From positions 24,365,446 through 24,429,445 of the forward strand of contig OY743172.1 in assembly GCA_963555705.1 (NCBI GenBank): a stretch of DNA of 64,000 nt, in the 5' to 3' direction. The stretch is from Ligustrum vulgare (taxonomy: Eukaryota; Streptophyta; Magnoliopsida; Lamiales; Oleaceae). Within the stretch, counting starts at the first letter, position 1; each line of letters opens with the position of its first letter. The notes under the pieces are model-generated. The model did no database searches. It was not told the origin of the DNA and saw nothing but the letters and a program-made list of their open reading frames with translations. Positions 12,273 through 21,431 of the stretch are shown here, one piece after another. Both the position numbers and the translations under genes were made by a program.

Positions 12273-12425
12273 AAAATTGATGTTTATACATGAAACTAAT
12301 AAATGATGAACTTATCTATTATTTGTGAATGTTATTTATTTTGTTTAAGAATTCATTTAATTTCGAATAAGATTATTTTTATTTAGAAATTTCTTCCCGT
12401 GCATCGCACGGGATGGTTCACTAGT

Positions 12426-13176
12426 TAGGATTAAATTAAGGTATTGGACTATTGGTTTGGACCCTGAGCACTCGGTAGTGGGGTTTTTTTTTTTTTTTTG
12501 ATAATTGTATAGATTACTTACTTTTTATAATAAAACTGATTTTTACTACCCAAATAAAAAATTTTGAAAAATACTTCATTGTTACTAAAAAAACTGAAAA
12601 GTATCATAGGTATCATACCGTGATACTAACATATTTGAGAAGTATCAAAAGTATCAGATTGTGATACTTCACGTGATTATGAAGTATTTTTCAGTTTTTA
12701 TGTTTTTATTATAAGTAATTTTCAATTTTTATAAAATTTAAGTAAATTTCAATTTGATCTCTAAAAGTAGTGTAATTATGTGAATAGCTCTTCTTTTTTT
12801 TTTTTTTTTAAAATTGGGCCTATTTTTTTATTGGTTAAATGAATGCTTATTTTGGGCCCTCAAATTTGAGCTAAAAATTGGGGCCCAAGGCGGCGGCGGC
12901 GTGCTGGGCCTACCATCAGGTCCGGGCTTGCAATTTTGGGATCTATCAAAGAAATCATGAACATGAGAGGAGAAGAAGAGACCACGCTGTGAGGAGAGAG
13001 AGAAAGCGATAAAGACCTGAAAATTAAAATCTAAGGCGTTGTTCTGTTTAGATTTTCAATTTTGAGTTTTCAATTTTGTTTTGAGTTTTTTGTTTTCGAA
13101 GTTTATTTTGAGAATGTAGAAAACATGTTTTTTTTGTGTTTTTGAAAAATATTTTTCAAAACAAAAAATTGAAAAA
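12426..13176. other. Intergenic spacer with TIR-like fragment
   Basis: No gene is visible. It includes poly-T runs (12483-12499, 12791-12809), a short (GGC)n stretch at 12889-12901, and from about 13034 a segment starting GTTGTTCTGTTTAGATTTTC. That segment resembles the left end of the TIR-like element at 14909 and is cut at 13177 by the LTR. Confidence 0.4.
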
Positions 13177-13361
13177 TGTTGTAAAACTATTATAATAACA
13201 ATAGAGAGAGAAATGAGAGAATTCTTCTTCTCATTAATAGGTGTGTTCTTACAAATGAAATATGGCTCCTATTTATAGAAGTGGACAATGGCACAATCGT
13301 AATATGTAAAGTTTACAGGGATATAATGGTAATGTCATTCACATATATATTATTTATAACA
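13177..13361 (-). mobile_element. Short LTR (185 bp), 3' LTR of a minus-strand retroelement
   Basis: On the minus strand it begins TGTTATAAAT and ends TTTTACAACA (TG...CA). It contains CTATAAATAGGAG, a TATA-box-like core promoter. Immediately upstream on the same strand is AAGGGGGAG (13370-13362), a polypurine tract. This fixes the orientation: internal sequence lies at higher coordinates. No matching 5' LTR is seen up to 19.4 kb, where Gypsy sequence starts, so the element appears truncated. The superfamily cannot be determined from the LTR alone. Confidence 0.65.
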
Positions 13362-14900
13362 CTCCCCCTTGAATGACATATTACTCAATTGTCCATCTCG
13401 TTAAAACCTTACTAAGAAAATCCAATGGGATAAAACTTGAGCGAAGGAAAAAGAGTACAGTTGCTCCCCCTGATGTTGGTCATCGTCAATCATTGAGTCT
13501 AATGTTCGAGTAGAACAAATCATGTATTGAATCTTGAAGTTCTGAAGTGATGCCTCGTTAAAACCTTATCAGTAAAATCCATTGGGATAAAATCTGAATC
13601 AAGGAAAAAGAGTACAACCGCTGCCTCGTTAAAACCTTGTCAGTAAAACCTAGTAGGACAAAGCCTGGACGAAGGAAAAGAGTACAGCATGATTCTCTCA
13701 TTGGAATGTGCAATTGAGGATTCATGAACTTCTCGAACTTTGATGTCATCTTTCGTCTGGAATATGTATATAAAAATCTCCTTGTATAGCATTCTTCATA
13801 AGATGTCTATGATTTTATTCATTTGTTGATATCATTTCAGTATAACAATGTGTTGCTAAATTATAGCTTGTCAATAGCTAGGATGATACCTCAAAAACCT
13901 TGTTAGGAAAACCCTGTGGGACAAAACTTTAGCGAAGGAAAAAAGAGTACATTATTCTCATAAATTTTCATTAATACGCATCAACTGTTGCCTCATTAAA
14001 AACCTTACTAGGAAAACCCTGTGGAACAAAACCTTAGCTAAGGGAAAAATAGTACAACGCGTATTTATTCCCTTCTTGGAATATCACAAGTATATTGATG
14101 TCATCACGAATCTTTTCATTGAACATATCATTTATGATGAGCTTTATATAAATCGTTCATAGCTCATTTATGATGTCATAACATACTATATTAAGCAATG
14201 TTGTACTAATTTATCGATTGCATCTTTCACTTCTGGTGAATAATCAAATCTAGAATTAACTTCTAGTGAATAATAAAATTTTAGAATTCACTTCTGGTGA
14301 ATAATCAAATCTAGAATTCACTTCTGGTGAATAATTAAACATATTCATTTTCATATTCACTTCTAGTGAATAATCAATTTCCCAGATGTCATAAATAGTA
14401 CACTCCAATTTCACTTTCAACATATTATATCATGGAGTCATTTGTATCATCCTATAGTGATACTAATCTGGGTATATTGAATCTTTCATTAATTATACAT
14501 GTATGTTCTTGCATCTCATAAACCATAATTTTTGATTTGTATAATCAATCATTGAAATATATATCAATTTCGACATATAATCTACAATCATTTTACTTGA
14601 AATCCCAACGTATCGCGATCAACTGGTACATCAAAGAATACTTTCAAAGTACCGATATGAGAATCATACATTTTGATCTCACTCATTGGTATATCAAAGA
14701 GCTCAAACTAGTGATTTAGACTATAGTCTATTTACCATATGTCATGCCAGTTCTACGAAAATTTTCGCGCGCAACGAGTCGTCCTTTACGACTGTGTAAT
14801 ATTTTTCATTTGTACAAATAATTACTGGCTTTACACATTTAAGCATTTGGACTTCAGGTCCTTGAACAATAATCCTTACATTGGGGTTTTGTACTTGGCC
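13362..14900 (-). repeat. Non-coding retroelement UTR with diverged repeats
   Basis: Several diverged copies of a motif reading (minus strand) TACTCTTTTTCCTTCG...GGTTTT...AAGGTTTTAACGAGG occur at about 13395-13460, 13550-13620, 13620-13690, 13890-13950 and 13985-14060. Five short hairpins of the form TTCACCAGAAGTGAA (minus strand) follow at 14227-14375. I read this as 3' untranslated sequence of the minus-strand LTR element; no gag or pol is present. Confidence 0.5.
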
Positions 14901-14908
14901 AAAGTATT

Positions 14909-15551
14909 AGGTGGTGTTCTGTTTGTATTTTATTTTGTATTTTCATTTTCGAAAATGTTTTGTGTTTCCTGTTTTCATTTTTGTTTTCAAATTTGCTGAA
15001 AACGCGTTTGGTTTGTTATTTCTGAAAACTGTTTTTGAAAATGAAAAACTGGAAAACACGTTCTGTTTGAAATTTTGCAGAATACTATTTAAACTATTTT
15101 TAATTAATTTGCTTGCAGATACTACTAATTCAAACTCAAATTTTCTTTCACAATACACTGAAAACATTGTTACATGCAACACACTAATGTGAGCATTAAG
15201 AGTCTATATTAATACAGCTTGGTCAGGTTCGGGATTTGAAAAAGCTTTACTTTTATTAAAATTCAGAAAATGCAAGTTCTTTCAAAACCACCAGAGTCCA
15301 TTTATCAGTGCATTTTTTGAAATATAATAACAAGAATTCTCACTTAAATTTTTTTTTTTTTTTTTTGTAATGTTGATATTGAATTCAATAAAATTTTATT
15401 TAAACTTAGTTCCAAGTTAGGATAATTCTCAAAAAAAAAAAAAAAAAAAAATTATTTATGCTTAGTTCCAATAATTCTAAAAAAAGTAATAAATAAATAA
15501 GAAAATAAAAACTTTATATTAAACTTAGTTCTAAGTTAAGATAATTCTTAA

Positions 15552-15593
<42 letters not shown>

Positions 15594-15800
15594 CCCAAAA
15601 CGCGTTTTTCGCGTTTTGGACATTTTTTGTCAAAATACACACAAAACACCCAAAACGAGGTTTTGGGCATTTTGCGTTTTGTGTACAAATTTTTTTTTTT
15701 TTTTTTCAAAATGCGTTTTCGAAAATGGTAAAGAGAACGCTTTTTTAACGTTTTCGAAAATAAAAACAGAAAACGACCTCAAAACAGCAAAGAGAACATG
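14909..15800. mobile_element. Possible TIR element inserted in the retroelement UTR
   Basis: The left end reads GTTCTGTTTGTATTTTATTT and continues with TTTTCGAAAATG. The right end, read inward, gives TGTTCTCTTTGCTGTTTTGA and continues with TTTTCGAAAACG. These are imperfect inverted ends. The interior has poly-T and poly-A runs, (AAT)n at 15551-15592, and palindromic AAAACGCGTTTTTCGCGTTTT near 15598. It has no coding function. The superfamily and target duplication are not clear. Confidence 0.4.
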
Positions 15801-16682
15801 GGTTTATAATTTCATCAACCTCATTTTCATAAGAAGGTTGTTTATGTATGGAGTCGACTTATTTATCGATTCCATTTCATCTCAATATAACATAGAGAGA
15901 TCTCTTTGTATGTTCTATCATCAGGTACCTGAGTCTCTTACATTTAATTATGTCTCTTTTACTCACCATGAGTATTTAGCCTCAAAGGGATCATCTCAAT
16001 CATTCAAGAGATATTTATTTTTGGAATCGATAGTCATTATGCTTCAGGCATAATTACACTTCAGGCGTGTTTTCCCCATAATGTTCACAAATATTATATT
16101 ATATCAATCGGCTAAAATGTCATAACACATGTCATCCTTTTAGGGATATAATCTCAATCATTTATCTAAGTACGCTTTGGTGGATTGTATACATATCGCA
16201 CTTTTACAAATCATAAAGCTTCTTGAGTTAATCCCTGTTTGACATAGAATATTGTTGTATGATAAACAATTTCTGAATAAGTTATTCTCACAGAAAATAA
16301 TTTGAAACTTTTGATAATCTAACCGTTTATTATAGAACTTTTGGTTCAATACGGTTTAATTTCAAATTTATGTATGAATATTTGATTCAATATAATATTG
16401 ATGAACTTCTGGTTAAATACAATGTATATTTCATTTATGAACTTCTGGTTCATACTATATACATATTTCACTTGTACGTATGAACTTCTGGTTCAATACA
16501 ATATTTACTTGTTCGAATATATAAATCAGTATACCTTGATTTAGTATATCCAAAAAGGTGATTATAATGACATCACAAGAAAATGATCCTTGTCTCCACC
16601 TTTTGATTACAAATCTTTTCCCTTTTCTTGGTGGAATCACTAACATGCGGAGCCACCGCTCTTTTACGCGTTAAATAATACA
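15801..16682. repeat. Continuation of non-coding sequence with hairpin repeats upstream of the cassette
   Basis: No gene is recognised. At 16335-16500 four copies of (T)GAACTTCTGGTTCA-like hairpins occur, related by their central ACTTCTGGT to those at 14227-14375 and 18760-18850 but with different stem sequences. Confidence 0.5.
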
Positions 16683-16691
16683 TTTAAATAG
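16683..16691 (+). promoter_or_regulatory. TATA-like TTTAAATAG at the left edge of the cysteine-rich/LOG cassette
   Basis: It lies about 31 bp before the ATG of the cysteine-rich protein gene. The same nonamer stands at the same place in the second cassette copy (near 27746, minus strand), and similarity between the two loci begins here. A core-promoter role is inferred from this conservation. Confidence 0.45.
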
Positions 16692-16722
16692 ATCACTTTG
16701 GGAGAAGATCAGATCCATCAAA

Positions 16723-17268
16723 ATGGATGTTGTATTATCAAATATTCGCAAATATTACTCAAATCTTCCGATAAATGTTTTGAAAAAGATTTACCGAGTT
16801 CGACTCGAAAGATTGAGGCTGCTGATGGATCAAGGTATCCCAGAAGATGTTCGTTGGTTGATCAAAGCAAAAGTTCGATTAGCTAGTGAATTACCAGATT
16901 CATTTTCTAAGCACATGCCTGACTTAGGTAAGAGTACTTTTGCAAAGAAGCGAATAGCAAAAAGATTGAAAGGTTGTTACAAATGTGCTCGATCGACATG
17001 TAATACCCGTTGTAAGTCAATAGGACATTCATCCATAAATCGAGATGATAAGATAGACTTCATTAAGGGTGGACTGAGTAAGGAGTCATTGGATGATATC
17101 CGATTGACTCTTGAGACGCACCCTAGTGGGTATGTGCAGCTTGAGCTACTATCTTTATGGGCTAAATTCATCAGCGATAAAGACCGTTATAGTCTCAAAA
17201 ATATAATAGCAAAAGATCCTGTTTTCCAGGCTGTTATAAACATTGATGTTTTGGTTACTCAACATTGA
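16723..17268 (+). CDS. Cysteine-rich, carlavirus-type nucleic-acid-binding-protein-like protein (possible endogenous viral gene)
   Basis: A single intact 181-aa frame. The centre has GKSTFAKKRIAKRLKGCYKC (residues 69-88), a basic stretch leading into cysteines C85-x2-C88-x4-C93-x3-C97 and then H102, followed by INRDDKIDFIKGG. A basic arm, a C-x2-C pair, a second pair and an FI..G segment match the layout of the zinc-finger-like cysteine-rich proteins encoded near the 3' end of carlavirus-type (Betaflexiviridae) genomes. The spacing between cysteine pairs is shorter here and the protein is longer (those are usually about 100-140 aa). N-terminal residues 1-40 are helical and basic; residues 120-181 are unassigned. 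A second, truncated copy at 27.7 kb shares MD-(V/I)-(V/I)-L-x-NIRKYYS. LOG lies 295 bp downstream on the same strand. The viral relationship is a motif-level judgement; an unknown plant or transposon protein is the alternative. Confidence 0.5.
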   Translation: MDVVLSNIRKYYSNLPINVLKKIYRVRLERLRLLMDQGIPEDVRWLIKAKVRLASELPDSFSKHMPDLGKSTFAKKRIAKRLKGCYKCARSTCNTRCKSIGHSSINRDDKIDFIKGGLSKESLDDIRLTLETHPSGYVQLELLSLWAKFISDKDRYSLKNIIAKDPVFQAVINIDVLVTQH

Positions 17269-17563
17269 TACAAGGTAAATCAGTATAGTGTATATATTTT
17301 AACAAAGCATTTTGTATTTTTCATGTATTAACAAATTGTTACTAAGAGATCACTGAAAGAGTATCCATTAAGGAGCAAAATATATACTGTCAGAGACAAG
17401 ATCAAAAGTGGTGTCATTTAGTCAAAAGTAAATATCAACTTTTTCAAAAGAAGAGCAGTAAATAGTGCATATTTTCAAGTTTAAAACGTCAGATAATTTC
17501 GCAGTTTAAAGCATCCAAAAATAACAATTTTTTGTAAGTTTTCCTTCCTTTTATTCTTAAAAG

Positions 17564-18217
17564 ATGGAGGGATCAAAACTTCGACAGATCAAAACTATCT
17601 GTGTATTTTGTGGATCAAAAATCTGGAGAGGCTTTGAGTATCTAGAAGCATCAGTGCTTCTAGGGAAGAAGTTGGGAGAGAGAGGTATCAATCTAGTATA
17701 TGGAGGGGGCAGCAGTGGATTGATGGGTTGTGTTTCACAATTCGCTCAAGCAGAAAAAGCAAGAGTGATAGGTGTTATACCCGCTCCTTTAGTTGATGTC
17801 ACAGGCAAAACATGAGGGCATGAAGTACAGACTTTATCTATCCATGAACGCATAACTTGCATGTTATATGGTTCTGATGCCTTCATTGCCATGCCTGGAG
17901 GTTTTGGCACTTTAGAGGAAATCTTTAATATTACCTCATGGGCTCAGCTGGGTCTCCATACTAAGCCTATTGGGCTTTTAAATGTTAAATACTTCTTCGA
18001 TGGTTTACTAACTTTTCTTGATTATGATGTGGAACAGGAATTCATCTCTCCATTTTTTAGGAGGATCCTTATTTCTGCTCCCACTATTGATGAACTGCTG
18101 GAAAAGTTACAATCATATGTCCCAATACAAGATCCAGCAGGAGTTAAGATAGATTGGTCGCAAGGAAGGGGTACTAAGCGAAAATGGAGTCCGGTTAATG
18201 TAAATTTATCCTTGTGA
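17564..18217 (+). pseudogene. LOG-like: Intronless LOG-like cytokinin riboside 5'-monophosphate phosphoribohydrolase, one internal stop
   Basis: The 218-codon frame (including one internal TGA at 17813-17815 and the final stop) reads as a full-length LOG protein. It has TICVFCGSK at residues 11-19, NLVYGGGSSGLMG at 43-55, a retained IHER and PGGFGTLEE at about 111-119 (the family's catalytic/phosphate-binding signature), then SWAQLGLHTKPIGLLNV. The C-terminus carries a basic tail (GRGTKRKWSP). LOG enzymes release active cytokinin bases from nucleotides in the cytosol and nucleus. Plant LOG genes normally have several introns; this copy has none, which points to an RNA intermediate. The internal stop separates the nucleotide-binding half from the catalytic PGG half, so as it stands it is probably non-functional. 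Otherwise the frame is undamaged, suggesting recent inactivation or a readthrough codon. Confidence 0.85.
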
Positions 18218-18221
18218 ATCT

Positions 18222-18425
18222 CAAAATATTGGGGTGGTAGAGTATGAGGTATTCTTACTTTTGAGACACACCTCTAATGTTGATGAGTATTTGAATTTTA
18301 ATCTTGTGAACATCAAAAGGATTATGAGTGGTGGAGTACGGAGTATTCTTACTCTTGAGACATACAAAAAAGATTAGGGGTGGTAGTGTATGGAGTATTA
18401 TTACACTTGATACACACCTCTACTT
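18222..18425 (+). repeat. Three imperfect hairpin repeats directly after LOG
   Basis: Three ~45-nt units (about 18230-18275, 18325-18365, 18378-18424) share the pattern GGTGGTAGAGTA, GGAGTATTCTTACTC, GAGACACACCTCT. The outer GAGGTG/CACCTC and inner GAGTA/TACTC segments can pair. The same kind of array follows LOG in the second locus (27030-27250, minus strand), so it belongs to the cassette. An RNA 3'-end or stability role is a guess. Confidence 0.6.
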
Positions 18426-18509
18426 TTGAGGATCATAAATGTTTCCCCCATTTTGTATTTTGCACGTATGACTCGTTTATACTTCTTCATGAGCAATAAT
18501 AATATCATT
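18426..18509 (+). terminator. Right edge of the cassette with polyadenylation-like sequence
   Basis: The segment ends GAGCAATAATAATATC. The second locus ends its similarity at AGAAAATAATAAAATC in the same position. The AATAAT/AATAAA-rich end resembles a plant poly(A) signal region, consistent with a transcript-derived unit. Confidence 0.35.
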
Positions 18510-19419
18510 TCAGTATGTTTAGATGATAATCTTTACTTCTTCTGAAGTAAATATGTACTTCTTATGAAGTACATAAGTGCTTGTGCAAGAACTTTGATCA
18601 AAACTGCTTATCACAATCATATAACATTTATCTCATAATACTGATGAGATTATTTTCACATTAGCCATATTCATGCTATCATGTGATATTATCTTATCAT
18701 ACATCAACATTTTTCTCGTTGAATAATTTATTTTCATCCACCCTTTCAAATACAGATATTGGTAACTTCTGGTACCACTTGATAAAATATTTTCATTAAA
18801 AATATAACAATCTTTTAGTAATGGTAACTTCTGGTACCATTTGTTGAAATATCAAATAACAACAATTAAATTTATACTAGTAGGAATATTTAAAATCAGT
18901 AGAACCAATTATATAGGTGGTAATGTAATATGCTTGAAATTTGTAGAACCAACCATATAGGTGGTAACGTAATATGCTTGAAACTTGTAGAACCAACCAT
19001 ATAGGTGGTAATGTAATATGCTTGAAACTTGTAGAACCAACCATATAGGTGGTAACAATATAATGGAATAATTACATTTCATAAATGAGCAAGTCATATC
19101 TCTAAATCCAGTCAGAGTATTCATAATAGTCCAATCCGTTACGATAATGAGCTATTTTAATTAATAACTCAATACATCACGACATGATAACTATTATGTT
19201 ACTTGTACCTTATTAATAACAGAATAGTGTTAAACACTTGAAATATATATTTTTTCAATATTAATCATAAGATCAATAATCATGATTGAGTTAATACGTC
19301 AAATTACGATTAATATATTTTATCGTAAGGACAAAATTGTCCATATTTTAATATATTGATCATATGAATAAATCGAAACCGTCAATATGTTTGAAATTAA
19401 TTTAGAACAAACTTACTTT
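18510..19419. repeat. Non-coding, further hairpins and a 44-bp tandem array
   Basis: At 18530-18575 are two perfect small hairpins (TTTACTTC-TTC-TGAAGTAAA type and GTACTTC-TTA-TGAAGTAC). At 18762-18842 are two GGTAACTTCTGGTACC hairpins. At 18898-19055 is an array of about 3.5 copies of a 44-bp unit containing GTAGAACCAACCATATAGGT. The rest, to 19419, is AT-rich with no gene. Confidence 0.65.
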
Positions 19420-20487
19420 TGGTCCGAAGTTCAAAATCTCGCCGGAATTGCTTCAAAAATAGTTTTTACGAAGCCGCCATGTTCGACCACCGGAAAATGT
19501 CCAAAACTGCACCAAACAGAAAAGTAAGCGATGAGATCCCAGTCGGGGAATCTCGTCGAACAACGCGGAATAACGAAATTAAAATCTAGGAAAGATCTAG
19601 ATCAGATTTAAACACGAAAATAAACAAGAATTAAACTACTGGAAAGATAAAATTGACGATAGAACATTGACCCAAGATTCACGACGCAAGAAATTGACGA
19701 TGCGGAATCGAGATCCAAGGTTTTCGAAACACCACAAGGACTTGTCAATTTCCTTGATAAGATTCTAATTGGAAACGCCACAAATATTCTCGCGAATATT
19801 TGATAAGTTCAACGCCACAAATATTTCACAATATTTGATAATTTAGATTTGTTCTCGAAGAACACAAAAGGGACTCCTCGACCTTTCAATTTGGAGAATC
19901 CTCTCTCAAATATTATTCATAAACTCAAACTTAACTAAACTGTTTTTTTTACAATGAATGGAAAGGAATATAAATAAGCAAAATAACCTAGCCTCTAATT
20001 TACTCAAAATAGAATTCTAATTAGACTAAAATTCTAAAATAGGAAAATAACTTAAAATCATAAAAGAAACAAAATAATTTAAAATCCCGCAAAATCTGGC
20101 CCGCTCCTCATTTACGGCCGTGAAGAATAACGTTACTGCTGTAAAGGCCTCTCGGGTCCAAAACTGTTTCAATAGTTACGACCGAAACTTTCAGACTTAC
20201 GTCCGTAAGCCTGGTTCTGCTGAAATTCTGCCCTTTCCCTCGATAGTTGATTACGGCCGTGATAATAGCTTTTACGGCCGTGATTATATGAGTTACGGCC
20301 GTGAAGGATTTCAATTACGGCCGTAATGCCTTTTCTGCACAAATAATTTCGATTACTCGGCTCGGCTTGATCCTTTCGCCTTCTCGGCTCGATTCCAACA
20401 TGGAACTTGCTCCGTTTTCCACGTAGATCACCGTCATACTGCCGATGTCTCGACTTCGCCCTTCGATGCTTGGTCCGGAACGTATCA
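19420..20487 (-). mobile_element. Gypsy LTR (3' LTR of minus-strand element A)
   Basis: On the minus strand it starts TGATACGTTCCGGACC directly after a purine-rich tract (AAGATAGGGAGTA) and ends near TTCGGACCA. It is related to the LTR at 21432-22236: both have similar starts, CGCCACAAATATTCTCGCGA-type blocks and many TTACGGCCGTGA palindromes (here at 20111-20325). The end point is set by similarity and a terminal CA; a target duplication cannot be checked because the partner LTR is missing. Confidence 0.55.
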
Positions 20488-21431
20488 TACTCCCTATCTT
20501 GAAAAGGATTCGACCTCGAATCCAATTTTGATCGGCTTTTCAAACTCCTCCTACTTTTCTGGGCTCGATGATTATGTTTATGCCTCGTGCTTGCTTTCAA
20601 CATTTTGTGCTGCCCATTTTTCTCCTTCACCTTTTTCGGCCTTTTGGGTTGCTCATTTGTGCCAACAAGTTTTTTTCCTGTTTTAAGCTCATGGTTTGAC
20701 TCCGGTACCTGTAAAACAGATTTTAAAGAACTGGGGAGGGGTGTGGTAGCGTGAGTAAGTGCAAATAGACTCATTTTTTGGTAGACCCTCTTTTCTTTAT
20801 TTTTCACTCCCTCTCCTTTTTCTGAGGTTTGAACCTCAACCATCTTTTCTTTATTTTTCACTCCCTTTCCTTTTTCTGAGGTCGTGACCTCAACTCTCTT
20901 TTCTTTAATTTCCACTCCCTCTCCTTTTTCTGAGGTCATGACCTCAACTCTCTTATTTTCCCCCTCAAACTCACTTTTCACTTTCAATTGATCTTTCAGG
21001 GCTTCAGTTGGAGATAGTGGAATTAGAGTAAAATTTTTCCCCCATTTTACCAGGCTGTATCTATTCGTATACCCATCGTGTAGCACAGCCCTTTCATGTT
21101 GCCAAGGCCTCCCCAACAATATGTGACTAATTTGCATAGGCACCACGTCACAAACTACCTCATCAGTATATCCACCAAAAGAAAAAGTCACCAAGGCCTG
21201 TCTCTTCACCTTAACTTCCCCTGACTCAGTCAACCATTGTAATTTATAAGGTGTTGGATGTTTCATTAAAGGCAAGCCTAATTTTTCCACCAACATTGTA
21301 CTAACTACATTAGTACAACTTCCCCCGTCAATCACCAAGCTACAAACTTTTTCATCCACTAAGCATCTAGTGCGAAAAATATTATCCTTCTGCCCTTCCA
21401 CATTATCCAAAACATTCACCTTACGCCTAAC
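20488..21431 (-). pseudogene. Gypsy (chromovirus-like) protease plus C-terminal tail, RT-RNaseH-integrase missing
   Basis: The frame reads NIFRTRCLVDEKVCSLVIDGG, then SCTNVVSTMLVEKLGLPL and HILLGRPWQHERAVLHDG. This is the Ty3/gypsy aspartic protease region, with the catalytic Asp of IDGG near 21328. It then passes into a low-complexity stretch of about three and a half 21-residue repeats (SEKGEGVKNKEKRVEV type, 20787-20965), and ends with SRSNPFQDREYDTF, resembling the extreme C-terminus of chromovirus polyproteins. Reverse transcriptase, RNase H and integrase, which should lie between, are absent, so the element is a deletion derivative. The frame stays open into the flanking LTR on both sides, giving a 525-codon chance fusion (20169-21746). 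The 5' side begins directly at an LTR end, with no primer-binding site or gag. Confidence 0.8.

Larger units (their letters stand above)
8689..12425 (+). mobile_element. Decayed Helitron with Helitron-type 3' ends at both borders
   Basis: The right end (plus strand) has the hairpin CCCGTGCATCGCACGGG at 12396-12412, a short spacer, then CTAG at 12421-12424 before T: the arrangement of a Helitron 3' terminus. Within the last 450 bp are Helitron protein remnants on the same strand. The left border carries the reverse complement of the same terminus (CTAG at 8690-8693, CCGTGCGATGCACGG at 8703-8717). So this is either one element with inverted ends or two elements meeting tail-outward. The 3.7 kb is very AT-rich, with poly-A/T runs and no intact gene. 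The right end is firm; the left boundary and unity of the element are inference. Confidence 0.6.

Noticed and set aside
17564..18217. LOG as an ordinary functional host gene
   Set aside because: No introns, an internal TGA, retroelement surroundings and a second cassette copy argue against a normal locus.
18909..19124. Repeat-containing 71-codon protein
   Set aside because: Translation of the 44-bp tandem array; no start or domain evidence.
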